Shown here: piece by piece, positions 1 through 10,227 of the stretch
Position numbering within the stretch: the stretch's first letter is position 1
Layout: each line of letters opens with the position of its first letter
Assembly: GCF_011516935.1 (NCBI RefSeq)
Contig: NZ_WOTF01000003.1
Coordinates: forward strand, 186,001 to 250,000
Length of the DNA stretch: 64,000 nucleotides
Source: Acetobacter farinalis
GTDB lineage: Bacteria; Pseudomonadota; Alphaproteobacteria; Acetobacterales; Acetobacteraceae
Direction: 5' to 3'
The notes under the pieces: model-generated
The model's database searches: none
What the model was told of the DNA's origin: nothing
The model's input: only the letters and a program-made list of their open reading frames with translations
Position numbers and translations under genes: made by a program

Positions 1-600
1 AAGGCAGGCCACGCCTTCCGCCAGCTGTCCGCCGATGGCGAACGCGCCATGGCAGATATCGCCAAAGCGCGTGAAACGCTTGCCTCCGGCAAGACCGATG
101 CAGCCATTCCTGCCCTGTACGATGCCAAAAAACGCCTGACAGCCGCCGACAAGGCCGGGAAGAAATTTGATGCGGCGGAAAGCCAGCTTCAGCCCGCCCC
201 GCAGCATCCGGCCTCTCCCTCCCATACGCCCGTAACCACGCCGACCACGTGGATTCCTGTGGGTGGTGAATTTATTGCCTCTGAAACTCTGGCTCCGGAA
301 AAGAAGGCCGCCATTGCCACAGCAAACGGCCAGCTTAAAACCGGACAGCCCGATCAGGCCGCCCAGACCATGGAAGTTGTCGGTGAAGACGCTGATTTCA
401 TTGTCGCCCTCGCCCCGCTGGCCCAGACACAGGGCGCGCTGAACCGCGCAACAGTCTTCGCGGAAGGCAAGCACGCGCCGGAAGCCGTCGCAGCGCTTGA
501 CGAGATCCTCAATGGTCTTGTCTTCGTCTCAGAAGGGTTCATCGCTACAGCCATCCCCGACCACGGGCACGGCAAGACTCCCGCAAAATCCAAGAACTAA
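1..600 (+). CDS. YfdX-family protein (5' end outside window)
   Basis: The reading frame is open from base 1 through a start-like ATG at 49 to a stop at 598-600. The 16 codons before that ATG read as protein (KAGHAFRQLSADGERAM), so the true N-terminus lies upstream of the window. The visible part is helical and rich in Ala, Lys and Asp. The phrase 'A..DI..AR..L..G.TDAA' resembles the YfdX family, which in Escherichia coli is linked to acid and drug stress and may act as a periplasmic chaperone. Family members are usually exported, but any signal peptide would lie outside the window. Family assignment is by motif resemblance only. A GC-rich hairpin follows the stop codon. Confidence 0.65.
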   Translation, partial: KAGHAFRQLSADGERAMADIAKARETLASGKTDAAIPALYDAKKRLTAADKAGKKFDAAESQLQPAPQHPASPSHTPVTTPTTWIPVGGEFIASETLAPEKKAAIATANGQLKTGQPDQAAQTMEVVGEDADFIVALAPLAQTQGALNRATVFAEGKHAPEAVAALDEILNGLVFVSEGFIATAIPDHGHGKTPAKSKN

Positions 601-616
601 GCATTTTGGTGGTCCA

Positions 617-641
617 GCGGCGGGGCATGTCCCCCCGCCGC
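617..641. other. GC-rich stem-loop after the YfdX-family gene
   Basis: A perfect 9-bp inverted repeat (GCGGCGGGG, 7-nt loop, CCCCGCCGC) lies just after the stop codon. No T-run follows, so it is not a classical intrinsic terminator. It may still protect or end the transcript. It sits between the YfdX-family gene and the convergent gpsA. Confidence 0.35.
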
Positions 642-694
642 CGGGCCTGCCATGATGCTGGTCTGGAGTTCAGGCACTCCGCTCTTTTGCCTGA

Positions 695-1666
695 TCAATC
701 AATTCTTTTCATTTCAGGCCCCGCAGGCCGCGCAAGAAGCTGCTCAACCAGATCCTGCAAAGGCACACGGCCTGTCACGATAGCCGCCACGGCATCCATC
801 ACGGGCACACTCACCTGATGGCGGCAGGCCAGTCTGGCAAGCGCCTGCGCTGTTACAACCCCTTCCGCAACACCGCCCGCTATACGCTCGGCCTCCTGTG
901 GGGAGAGCCCTTGCCCCAGCGCATGGCCCACGCGAAAATTGCGGGATGACGTGCCCGTACATGTCAGGAGCAGGTCTCCCATACCGGACAGGCCGGAAAT
1001 GGTGGCGGCATTGCCCCCCAGCACCTGCGCCAGACGGCTGATTTCTGCCAGCCCACGCGTTACAAGGGCGGCGCGTGCATTCTCGCCAAGCCCCGCCCCG
1101 ATCGTCACACCTGCCGCAATGGCGATAACATTTTTGGCCGCCCCGCCAAGCTGCACGCCGATGGTATCGGTGCTGTCATACAACCGGAAAGCGGGCGTTC
1201 CGAGACCATCCGCCAGAGCGCGTGCAAGCCCGCCTTCTCTGGCGGCAAGCACAGCCGCAGCAGGCAGACCCTCAGCAATTTCATGTGCAAAATTGGGGCC
1301 GGAGAGCACGGCTCCGGCATGGCCGGGCTTTACGCGCTCAAGACTATCAAGCGGAAAATGCAGGTTTTCCGGCTCAACGCCTTTGCAGCACAAAATAATC
1401 GGGGACTGTGTGTCCAGCTGTGCCAGTATGCCGGGCAGATGCTGCATGGGCACGGCCACAAGCGTCATATCCGCCTGCACAGTCAGCGCATCCGTCACGG
1501 TTATAGTCTCAGGAAGAGGATAGGCGCTCAGCCGCGGCATGGCCCCGCTGGCAAGGCGCGCGGCAGGAGTCCGCGCCCAGAGATGAACAGCCGCCCCGGT
1601 TCTGGCCGCATGGAGAGCCAGTGCCGTACCCCAGGCCCCGGCCCCGATCACCGCAATGCGTTTCAT
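695..1666 (-). CDS. gpsA: NAD(P)-dependent glycerol-3-phosphate dehydrogenase
   Basis: A 323-residue cytosolic enzyme that interconverts dihydroxyacetone phosphate and sn-glycerol 3-phosphate for phospholipid synthesis. The N-terminal Rossmann motif GAGAWG is at residues 8-13. The conserved CCKG segment is at about 93-96, SGPNFA at about 122-127, and the catalytic lysine falls in GGAAKNV near residue 178. Length matches bacterial GpsA. The start is an ATG at 1666. The gene converges with the YfdX-family gene and is followed upstream, on the same strand, by a tRNA-Ser gene. Confidence 0.95.
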   Translation of the reverse strand: MKRIAVIGAGAWGTALALHAARTGAAVHLWARTPAARLASGAMPRLSAYPLPETITVTDALTVQADMTLVAVPMQHLPGILAQLDTQSPIILCCKGVEPENLHFPLDSLERVKPGHAGAVLSGPNFAHEIAEGLPAAAVLAAREGGLARALADGLGTPAFRLYDSTDTIGVQLGGAAKNVIAIAAGVTIGAGLGENARAALVTRGLAEISRLAQVLGGNAATISGLSGMGDLLLTCTGTSSRNFRVGHALGQGLSPQEAERIAGGVAEGVVTAQALARLACRHQVSVPVMDAVAAIVTGRVPLQDLVEQLLARPAGPEMKRID

Positions 1667-1837
1667 GTCAGGACCACCTCCAGCAGAACAAGCATCATGC
1701 CCATCTCACCAGACAGGTGATGAGCCTTCCTTGAAAGGCTTTAAAGAATTCTACGGAATTATGCCACGGAAGACCACGAGGCAGGGAAAGCCACTTTCCG
1801 GAGAATACTGAGAATTTCAGGGATTTTCTTTATCTGA

Positions 1838-1927
1838 TGGCGGAAGGGGTGGGATTCGAACCCACGGTACGGTTACCCGCACGCCAGTTTTCAAGACTGG
1901 AGCCTTCAACCACTCGGCCACCCTTCC
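1838..1927 (-). tRNA. tRNA-Ser (anticodon UGA)
   Basis: On the minus strand a 90-nt class II tRNA can be read: acceptor GGAAGGG pairs with CCCTTCC, followed by discriminator G and an encoded CCA. The anticodon stem-loop is CCAGT-CTTGAAA-ACTGG with anticodon TGA. A long variable arm and a T-arm with GGTTCGAATCC are present. All of these are typical of bacterial tRNA-Ser. Confidence 0.96.
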
Positions 1928-1944
1928 TGCACCAGAATGAGTGC

Positions 1945-1973
1945 CTTATAAACACGGTCGTGCTGGCTGTCCA
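1945..1973 (-). promoter_or_regulatory. Sigma70-type promoter of tRNA-Ser
   Basis: Read on the minus strand, TGGACA (-35, 1973-1968) and TATAAG (-10, 1950-1945) are separated by exactly 17 bp. Each hexamer differs from consensus at one position. The -10 box lies 17 bp upstream of the mature tRNA 5' end. Confidence 0.7.
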
Positions 1974-2083
1974 GCGGGTGAAAAAGCCTTTTGTCTTTCC
2001 TGTTTCCGCTCCTCGCGGGTTGCTCTAACCGGCCCGGAGTTGTAGAAGCCCGGTCTTTAACCCCATCCATTCAGGGACGAGTT

Positions 2084-2650
2084 ATGAAACAGCAGGCGAA
2101 CCTGATCCGGGCCGGACAGGTCATCGAGCATGATGGCCGTCGCTGGACGGTGCTCAAACAGCAGATCATCACCCCCGGCAAGGGCGGCGCGTTCATCCAG
2201 GTGGAAATGCGCGACCTCAAGACCGGCAACAAAACCAACGAACGCTGGCGTACAGCCGACAGTGTCGAGCGCCTGATGACCGAGGACAGGGAATATCTGT
2301 ATTCCTACACCGATGGTGCGTCTCTGGTGCTGATGGACCCTGAAACGTTCGAACAGAGCATGATCCCTGTTGATCTGCTGGGTGACCAGGCACCGTTCCT
2401 GCAGGACAACATGACCATCAACGTTCACCTTGTGGAAGGTGATCCGGTCGGGGTTGAACTGCCGCCGCACGTCACGCTGGAAATTATTGAGGCTGATCCG
2501 GTGGTCAAAGGCCAGACGGCAAGCTCTTCCTACAAGCCCGCAGTGCTCTCCAATGGTGTGAAAACCATGGTGCCGCCCTTCATTGAAGCCGGCGAGCGCA
2601 TTGTTGTCCGGACTGAAGACGCCTCTTACGTCGAACGCGCCAAAGACTGA
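2084..2650 (+). CDS. efp: Elongation factor P
   Basis: A 188-residue translation factor that relieves ribosome stalling at polyproline stretches. It has the three beta-barrel layout of EF-P, with the loop residue Lys in TPGKGGAF at the position that is post-translationally modified in many bacteria. The frame is open upstream, but the ATG at 2084 gives the standard N-terminus (MKQQANLIRAG) and usual length, so the longer version was rejected. The next gene starts 34 bp downstream on the same strand and may be co-transcribed. Confidence 0.95.
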   Translation: MKQQANLIRAGQVIEHDGRRWTVLKQQIITPGKGGAFIQVEMRDLKTGNKTNERWRTADSVERLMTEDREYLYSYTDGASLVLMDPETFEQSMIPVDLLGDQAPFLQDNMTINVHLVEGDPVGVELPPHVTLEIIEADPVVKGQTASSSYKPAVLSNGVKTMVPPFIEAGERIVVRTEDASYVERAKD

Positions 2651-2683
2651 TCTTTCGCATTACTCCAGACAGGACAAAACATC

Positions 2684-3520
2684 GTGGCCATGCGTCTTTC
2701 TCCCGTCATGACGGTGATGCAATCCGCTGCCCAGAAGGCAGCCAAGCGTCTTCTGCGCGATTTCAATGAAGTCGAGCAGCTTCAGGTCAGCATCAAGGGA
2801 CCGGGTGACTTTGTTTCTCAGGCAGACCTTCGTGCAGAGCAGACTCTGCGCGAGGAACTGGAGCGAGCCCGCCCAGGCTATGCCTTCCTGATGGAGGAAT
2901 CTGGCGAGTCCGGTGGTGAAAACTGGACATGGCGCTGGATTGTGGACCCGCTGGACGGCACGACCAACTTCCTGCACGGCATTCCGCACTGGGCCATTTC
3001 CATCGGTCTTCAGCGCCGCATGCCGGATGGCCGGATCGAACTGGCTGCCGGGCTGGTCTACAACCCTGCCGCCAACGAGATGTTCTGGGCGGAAAAAGGC
3101 ACGGGCGCGTTTCTCAATGAGCGCCGCATCCGTGTTTCCGCGCGGCGGGACATGCAGGAATCCGTTTTTGCAACCGGCATTCCGTTTGCAAAGGTGCCTG
3201 CCCGCCAGCGCCTCCCGTTTGCCCGCGTCATGGGGAACCTCATGCCGCGCGTTGCGGGAATCCGTCGCTTTGGTGCCGCCGCACTCGATCTCGCATGGGT
3301 CGCGGCTGGCCGGTATGAAGGCTACTGGGAATTCGGCATCAAGCCGTGGGATTGCGCAGCGGGCATCCTGATCGTGCGTGAAGCAGGCGGACAGGTGACT
3401 GACCCGGCCGGTCTGGATCTGGATACCATGCCTGATGATGTCATGATCGTGGCTGGCAACGGCATCATGCACAAAAAGCTGCTTGAGATTGTTGCAGACA
3501 GCCTGACAGACCAGCCCTGA
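2684..3520 (+). CDS. suhB: Inositol monophosphatase family phosphatase
   Basis: A protein of about 278 residues of the Mg-dependent inositol-monophosphatase superfamily. The metal-binding motifs are visible: an EESGE segment, then DPLDGTTNF (WIVDPLDGTTNF), then the C-terminal WDCAAG motif (KPWDCAAGILIVREAGG). Members hydrolyse myo-inositol phosphates, and SuhB also has a role in rRNA antitermination in E. coli. Which role applies here cannot be read from sequence. The start is GTG at 2684 or ATG at 2690. The gene directly follows efp and ends in an intrinsic terminator at 3531-3572. Confidence 0.88.
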   Translation: MAMRLSPVMTVMQSAAQKAAKRLLRDFNEVEQLQVSIKGPGDFVSQADLRAEQTLREELERARPGYAFLMEESGESGGENWTWRWIVDPLDGTTNFLHGIPHWAISIGLQRRMPDGRIELAAGLVYNPAANEMFWAEKGTGAFLNERRIRVSARRDMQESVFATGIPFAKVPARQRLPFARVMGNLMPRVAGIRRFGAAALDLAWVAAGRYEGYWEFGIKPWDCAAGILIVREAGGQVTDPAGLDLDTMPDDVMIVAGNGIMHKKLLEIVADSLTDQP

Positions 3521-3530
3521 GTCACCGCTG

Positions 3531-3572
3531 AAAAGGCGACAGACTTCCCCTGCAGGCAGGAGTCGCCTTTTT
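3531..3572 (+). terminator. Intrinsic terminator after the suhB-like gene
   Basis: Stem AAAAGGCGAC / GTCGCCTTTT with a 21-nt loop that itself holds a short CCTGCAGG palindrome, ending in five T. It sits 10 bp after the stop codon. Confidence 0.8.
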
Positions 3573-3617
3573 ACACCCCCTAGCCACACACGCCAGATTG
3601 CGTAAGGTGGACCCTCC

Positions 3618-6600
3618 ATGCAGGCCTCCTTCCCCTCTGCGCACGACGCGCCCGCCATTACGGCGCATCATCGTGGCTTCTCCCTTCTGACAGAAGACGG
3701 CGAGTTTCTGACGCTCTCCGCGCCAGAACTCCGCGCCCGGCTGAGCAGCATGCCCTGCCCGCTGGTCGTTCATGCGCCGTCTTTCGCACGGAAGCTGGAG
3801 ATACCCCCTCCAGGGCAACCCTCCCCCTGGCTGGACCTTCTGGAACTTTTCACCTTCGTTTATCCAGCGCGCACGGCCGCCCCCACACCACGTGGTCTGG
3901 CTCTGGCGCTTGACATTGAGGACGGGCGGATTGGTCAGGCCGAGGCGGATCTTCTCCCCTTACTGGTCGAGACCATGCTGGCCGAACTGGCCCGCCAGAA
4001 ATCCGGCCCCCATGGAGAGATGCTGGCAGCTCTTACCGTCCGGCTGGCACAGGCTGGCTGGCCCTGGGCTGGCACCGTGGCCGAAACGCTGGGACTGCCG
4101 GAAAAGCTGGACAGCAAGGGCGCCCTGCCGGAAGAAGCGCTACAGCCTGCGGATGCCCTGCGCGTGTGGCGGGTCCTGCCCAAATGGGAGGATATCGCCC
4201 CCCGCCCCCCGCCAGCCTCACACCCCATCACGCCAGCCGAAGCCCGCGCCCGCCTGCGTTCCTTGTTAGGTGAAGGCTCGGAAAGCCGGGCCGGACAGGC
4301 CGATTTCGCAAGTGTATCCACCGCCGCGTTTGAACCGCGCATCCATCGGGGCAACCCGGCCATCGTGCTGGCGGAAGCCGGAACAGGAACCGGGAAGACC
4401 CTTGGGTATATCGCTCCGGCCAGCGTCTGGGCACAGCGCAATGGCGGCAGTGTCTGGATCAGCACCTACACGCGCCATCTACAACGCCAGATTGAACAGG
4501 AAACCCACCGCCTGTTCCCCGATGCCGCCACACGCAGGCATCATGTTGTTCTACGCAAAGGGCGCGAGAACTATCTCTGCCTGCTGAACATGGAAGAAGC
4601 CGTCAACAGCGCAAGCTCCCGCCCGGCTGGCGTGACCATTGCACTGGCCATGCTGGCGCGCTGGACCCGCGCCACAGCGGACGGAGATCTGCTGGGGGGA
4701 GACCTGCCCGGCTGGTTTGGAGACCTCTACGGTCAGGGGACGATCTTCGGCGTGGCGGACCGCCGCGGGGAGTGCATTCACGGCGCCTGCCCGCACTACC
4801 AGCGGTGCTTTGTAGAACACACTATCCGCCGCGCGCGGGAGGCAGATCTCGTCATTGCCAACCACGCCCTCGTCATGGCGCAGGCGGCCTATGCACAGGC
4901 CGCCATGGGGGACGATACCGAGGAAACGGAAGAAGACGGCACGCCCTCCCGCTACGTATTCGATGAAGGCCACCATCTGGCGGACGCCGCCGACGGTGCC
5001 TTTTCAGCCGAACTGTCCGGGCTGGAAGCCGCAGAACTCCGCCGCTGGCTGCTGGGGGCCGAAGGCAGGCGCTCCCGTGCTCGCGGCCTGAAGCGGCGGC
5101 TGGATGATCTTGTTGTCGGCTTCCCGCGTCTGGAAGCGCCACTTGATGCCGCCCTTATGGCCGCCCATGCCCTGCCCGCGCCCGGCTGGTCCGCCAGACT
5201 CGCGGGCACAGATACAGCCGACGCGCCCCCGCCGGAACCACCCGCCCCTGAAGACCCGTCCGGATTGTTTCCACCCACCCCCATCCTGCAGGAACCGGTT
5301 CTGGAAAACCCGACCGAGAGCTTCCTGCGCCTGCTCCGCCAACAGGTGCTGGCACGAAGTGAGGATCGTCGGCAGACACACCAGTATGGGGCGCTGGAAT
5401 GTGACCTGCACCCGTTGATCCCGGATATGGCCGCAGCCGGACAAGCGCTGGCCCGGGCGCTCAGCCGCATTGCTGAACCCCTTCGCACCCTTGCTGAACG
5501 GTTGCAGGCACGCCTTCAGGATGATGCGGACACACTGGACAGCGTCACACGTGGCCGTATCGAAGCCATGGTGCGGGGCTTGCGTCGGCGCGCCATCAGC
5601 CGGCTGGATGCATGGATTTCCATGCTCGATACGCTTGAACAGCCCCCGCCACCGGACGTTACGCCTTCCCATATCCACTTCATCCGTCTGGACAGACGGC
5701 AGCAGCAGCGCCCGGGGGAGCATGATGTCGGGCTTCACCGCCACTGGCTGGACCCTACCATTCCCTTTGCCGCCGTCATGGCCATGCCTGCACAGGGCAT
5801 GCTCATTACATCCGCCACGCTGCGGGATCAGTCAGAAACCGCTACGGACTCCGCCCAGAGCCAGAACGAGGCAGAATCCGAGGATGCGGAACGCGCGTGG
5901 GAAGCAGCCGAAGCTCGCACCGGGGCCAATCACTTCCCCTCCCCGGCGCTGCGCGCCAGCTTGACCAGCCCGTTTGATTATGCGCGGCAGACACGCACTT
6001 TTATTGTCACGGATGTGGACCACGCCAGCATTGCGGATCTGGCCGCGGCCTATCGCACCTTGTTTGAAGCCTCGGGCGGTGGCGGTCTGGGCCTGTTTAC
6101 CGCCATCTCCAGGCTGCGCGGCGTACACAGCCGCATCGCTCCGGCACTGGAGGAAAAAGGGCTGCCCTTATACGCCCAGCATGTAGACCCCATGGATAAT
6201 GCCACGCTGGTGGATATTTTCCGCACGGAGGAACATGCGTGCCTGCTCGGCACGGATGCCATGCGCGACGGTGTGGACGTACCGGGCAATGCCTTGCGTC
6301 TGGTGGTGTTTGAACGTGTGCCGTGGCCTCGCCCGGACATTCTGCACAGAGAACGCCGCATTCACCTCTCGGGAGGTGACACCACAGGATATGATGACAG
6401 GATTGCTCGCCTGCGCCTGCGGCAGGCCTTTGGACGGCTGATCAGAAGCCAGTCAGATAAAGGTGTGTTTGTGCTTCTGGACCGGCGCACGCCATCACGC
6501 CTTCTTTCAGCGTTTCCGCCCGGCGCGGAAGTTCAGCGCATGGGGTTGGCGGACGCGGCGCGGGAGATCAGGGCGTTTTTGCCTGACACGCAGGCAGCCC

Positions 6601-6623
6601 CTGCAAGCGCGCGCGCATTTTAA
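3618..6623 (+). CDS. DinG-like ATP-dependent DNA helicase (XPD/Rad3 family)
   Basis: A 1001-residue superfamily 2 helicase. Walker A (GTGTGKT) is at about residues 255-261 and the DEGH box is at about 449-452 (VFDEGHHLADAAD). Between them are four cysteines (about 321, 386, 391 and 397) spaced as in the Fe-S cluster domain of DinG/XPD helicases, followed by the ANHALV motif. Near the C-terminus lie GTDAMRDGVDVPG and a QAFGRLIRSQSDKG motif VI. DinG-type enzymes unwind 5'-overhang DNA, D-loops and R-loops. The first 200 residues or so match no domain that could be identified here. The start ATG at 3618 lies 46 bp after the preceding terminator. Confidence 0.88.
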   Translation: MQASFPSAHDAPAITAHHRGFSLLTEDGEFLTLSAPELRARLSSMPCPLVVHAPSFARKLEIPPPGQPSPWLDLLELFTFVYPARTAAPTPRGLALALDIEDGRIGQAEADLLPLLVETMLAELARQKSGPHGEMLAALTVRLAQAGWPWAGTVAETLGLPEKLDSKGALPEEALQPADALRVWRVLPKWEDIAPRPPPASHPITPAEARARLRSLLGEGSESRAGQADFASVSTAAFEPRIHRGNPAIVLAEAGTGTGKTLGYIAPASVWAQRNGGSVWISTYTRHLQRQIEQETHRLFPDAATRRHHVVLRKGRENYLCLLNMEEAVNSASSRPAGVTIALAMLARWTRATADGDLLGGDLPGWFGDLYGQGTIFGVADRRGECIHGACPHYQRCFVEHTIRRAREADLVIANHALVMAQAAYAQAAMGDDTEETEEDGTPSRYVFDEGHHLADAADGAFSAELSGLEAAELRRWLLGAEGRRSRARGLKRRLDDLVVGFPRLEAPLDAALMAAHALPAPGWSARLAGTDTADAPPPEPPAPEDPSGLFPPTPILQEPVLENPTESFLRLLRQQVLARSEDRRQTHQYGALECDLHPLIPDMAAAGQALARALSRIAEPLRTLAERLQARLQDDADTLDSVTRGRIEAMVRGLRRRAISRLDAWISMLDTLEQPPPPDVTPSHIHFIRLDRRQQQRPGEHDVGLHRHWLDPTIPFAAVMAMPAQGMLITSATLRDQSETATDSAQSQNEAESEDAERAWEAAEARTGANHFPSPALRASLTSPFDYARQTRTFIVTDVDHASIADLAAAYRTLFEASGGGGLGLFTAISRLRGVHSRIAPALEEKGLPLYAQHVDPMDNATLVDIFRTEEHACLLGTDAMRDGVDVPGNALRLVVFERVPWPRPDILHRERRIHLSGGDTTGYDDRIARLRLRQAFGRLIRSQSDKGVFVLLDRRTPSRLLSAFPPGAEVQRMGLADAAREIRAFLPDTQAAPASARAF

Positions 6624-6740
6624 GGCACTTCATCGCACAGTAGCGCGCAGTCCGGCTGCCAGATGGACCCCGGTAAGCAGACCAAACAGGCAGACCAAAA
6701 CGCACGTCCGGGCTTTTCAGCCCTTCGTTTCAAGCAAACT

Positions 6741-6944
6741 TCAGATCGGCTTGAGTTCAGTCGCGGCGACTTTACCACGCTCGGTGACGAGTTCGTATGA
6801 GACCTTTTCGTTCTCATTCAGACCACGCAGACCGGCTGCCTGCACAGCTGTGATATGAACGAAAACATCCTTGCCCCCATCGTCGGGTGCAATGAAGCCA
6901 AAACCTTTTGTGGCATTAAACCATTTAACTGTACCGGTCGGCAT
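6741..6944 (-). CDS. CspA-family cold-shock protein
   Basis: A 67-residue single OB-fold protein with RNP1 (KGFGFI) and RNP2 (VFVHI) nucleic-acid-binding motifs, starting [14 protein letters not shown]. Such proteins bind single-stranded RNA or DNA and melt RNA structure. The frame is open upstream, but ATG 6944 gives the family-standard N-terminus MPTGTVKWF. About 90 bp upstream (7037-7032 on the minus strand) is a perfect TTGACA with a CGATAA-like -10 at a long 19-bp spacing, implying a fairly long leader, as is common for csp genes. The promoter assignment is tentative. Confidence 0.93.
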   Translation of the reverse strand: MPTGTVKWFNATKGFGFIAPDDGGKDVFVHITAVQAAGLRGLNENEKVSYELVTERGKVAATELKPI

Positions 6945-7063
6945 AGGCGGGTAACTTTCCCTGATATCTCCTACCGGACAACCATATGGCCGGTTACAGG
7001 ATGTACTTATCGGGTCACGAAGATGCGGTCTTGTCAATCAAAATACCCGCCTTGCCCGGTGCC

Positions 7064-7741
7064 CTACCCGACATGAAAGCGCAGATGAGCCTCCAGAAAG
7101 GCAAGACTACGCTTCTGCGCCAGCTCATAGGCGTCCCGGTCAAAATCCGCACGAAGAGGGCACCCGAAGCCATGACCCGCCCCGTCATACAGGTAAATTT
7201 CAAGTTCAGGATGGGTCGCGCGGATCAGACTCACATCTGTGTGCGGAATGCTGGCATCGGCTTCCCCAAAGTGAAGCTGAACGGGGCAGCGCGGAGTCTC
7301 ATCAACGCGGGACGCAATACCGCCCCCGTACCACCCCACAGCGGCCGCGAAACTGTCCGTCCGTGAAGCTGCCTCCCACGCCAGAAGCCCGCCCCAGCAA
7401 TAGCCGATGATGCCGACTTTCGCCGCGTTCAGTGCGACCGCGCAGGCTTCAAGATCCAGCAGGGCCCCGGTCAGGGATATACGGCCTCGCAAGGCCCGGC
7501 CGGTCTGAATATCGACTTTCCCATACCCCAGCTCCACTCCCGGCCTGACCCTGTCAAACAGTGCCGGGGCCAGCACGTGAAAGCCCTGCTCCGCGAATGT
7601 CTCACACACATCGCGGATATACGCATTCACACCGAAAATTTCCTGCGCCACCACAAGTGCGTAAGGCATATCGGCATTGCCTGCTTCATAGGCTGAAAAT
7701 TCATGCCTGTCCGCCGCTTTCAGTCTGATGTTCTGCCCCAT
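7064..7741 (-). CDS. Dienelactone hydrolase family protein
   Basis: A 225-residue alpha/beta hydrolase. The nucleophile is a cysteine (GYCWGG), and an Asp in HFGEADASIP and a His in GAGHGFG complete the Cys-Asp-His triad typical of dienelactone hydrolases. The substrate is unknown. The family acts on dienelactones and various esters. The start ATG at 7741 is chosen because AGGGAG lies 8 nt upstream. The gene is divergent from groES-groEL, and its start codon is only 54 bp from the groESL promoter, so heat-shock regulation could affect both directions. Confidence 0.85.
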   Translation of the reverse strand: MGQNIRLKAADRHEFSAYEAGNADMPYALVVAQEIFGVNAYIRDVCETFAEQGFHVLAPALFDRVRPGVELGYGKVDIQTGRALRGRISLTGALLDLEACAVALNAAKVGIIGYCWGGLLAWEAASRTDSFAAAVGWYGGGIASRVDETPRCPVQLHFGEADASIPHTDVSLIRATHPELEIYLYDGAGHGFGCPLRADFDRDAYELAQKRSLAFLEAHLRFHVG

Positions 7742-7794
7742 GATCGTACTCCCTTGAGTGTGGAAATAAACGCAAAAGAAAGTTTTCCACATTT

Positions 7795-7823
7795 CTTGAC
7801 TTGGGGGGAGGACAAACCTATCT
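7795..7823 (+). promoter_or_regulatory. Heat-shock (sigma32-like) promoter of groESL
   Basis: CTTGAC (7795-7800) and CCTATCT (7817-7823) resemble the alphaproteobacterial sigma32 promoter pattern (CTTGA ... CYTATNT). The same bases can also be read as a sigma70-type TTGACT-17 bp-TATCTC. The CIRCE operator starts 7 bp downstream, over the expected transcription start. Confidence 0.65.
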
Positions 7824-7829
7824 CCTGTT

Positions 7830-7856
7830 TTGGCACTCCCGGGGTGGGAGTGCTAA
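7830..7856. promoter_or_regulatory. CIRCE operator (HrcA binding site)
   Basis: The inverted repeat TTGGCACTC-N9-GAGTGCTAA differs by one base from the canonical CIRCE TTAGCACTC-N9-GAGTGCTAA. CIRCE is bound by the heat-shock repressor HrcA, which is folded by GroEL, giving feedback control. It lies 91 bp upstream of the groES start. Confidence 0.95.
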
Positions 7857-7947
7857 CGCAACGCGGCGTTTTTACGCGCGGTCAATGCCGGTGGTGTTGC
7901 TTCCTGACAAGGGCGCCGCCGCAGCAAAAAACATGGAGCGATCCATA

Positions 7948-8241
7948 ATGACGAAATTTCGTCCCTTACACGACCGGGTAGTCGTTCGTCGCCTCGCTGG
8001 CGAAGAGAAGACGGTTGGCGGCATCATCATTCCTGACACGGCCAAAGAAAAGCCGATGGAAGGCGAAGTCGTTTCCGCAGGTCCTGGCGCTCGCAATGAG
8101 CAGGGGCAGGTTGTCGCGCTTGATGTCAAGGCTGGCGACCGTGTTCTGTTCGGCAAATGGTCCGGTACGGAAGTGAAGATCGACGGCGAAGAGCTGCTGA
8201 TCATGAAAGAAAGCGACATTCTGGGCGTGATTTCCGCCTGA
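7948..8241 (+). CDS. groES: Co-chaperonin GroES
   Basis: A 97-residue co-chaperonin that caps the GroEL folding chamber as a heptamer. It shows the family N-terminus ([12 protein letters not shown]), the mobile-loop segment ([18 protein letters not shown]) and the C-terminal ESDILGV. The frame is open upstream, but ATG 7948 has GGAG 9 nt upstream and gives the standard length. It is the first gene of the groES-groEL operon, controlled by the CIRCE element and the sigma32-like promoter. Confidence 0.97.
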   Translation: MTKFRPLHDRVVVRRLAGEEKTVGGIIIPDTAKEKPMEGEVVSAGPGARNEQGQVVALDVKAGDRVLFGKWSGTEVKIDGEELLIMKESDILGVISA

Positions 8242-8280
8242 GTGTGCCGCGCTGATCCGCTTTTCGACCTTGTAAACTGA

Positions 8281-9942
<1,662 letters not shown>

Positions 9943-9959
9943 GGTCCGGTCACATCCGC

Positions 9960-9992
9960 ACTGCATGGATTGGCTTTGTCAGCCCATGCAGT
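9960..9992 (+). other. Stem-loop just after groEL
   Basis: ACTGCATGG and CCATGCAGT form a perfect 9-bp stem with a 15-nt loop directly after the groEL stop. No T-run follows. It stands upstream of the true terminator and may protect the mRNA 3' end. Confidence 0.5.
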
Positions 9993-10003
9993 GGCAGATT
10001 TGT

Positions 10004-10046
10004 AAAAGAGGCGAATGTAACCTTGGTTACATTCGCCTCTTTTTTA
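10004..10046 (+). terminator. Intrinsic terminator of groESL
   Basis: A perfect 19-bp stem, AAAAGAGGCGAATGTAACC, with a TT loop and its exact complement running into six T. It is one of the longest perfect stems in the window and should work on both strands. Confidence 0.93.
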
Positions 10047-10227
10047 TGATATTTTTACAGAATGGCTTGCCGTGCAAAACATTCTTGGTTTGCACACATG
10101 GCAAACCCAGCTGCAATAGTTATATTCTCCTAGGTTATGAGACCTGGATCGGTCTCATTCATGCTGCACATATTGTCTTGCTGGCGCTCTGCTGCCGTTC
10201 AGATGGGTCATTATCTAAGTAGGTTGA

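Noticed and set aside
10085-10110. Sigma54-like -24/-12 sequence (TGGCAAACCCAGCTGCA) before the FkbH-like gene
   Set aside because: The spacing between GG and GC is 11 rather than 10 bp, and the flanking bases fit poorly.
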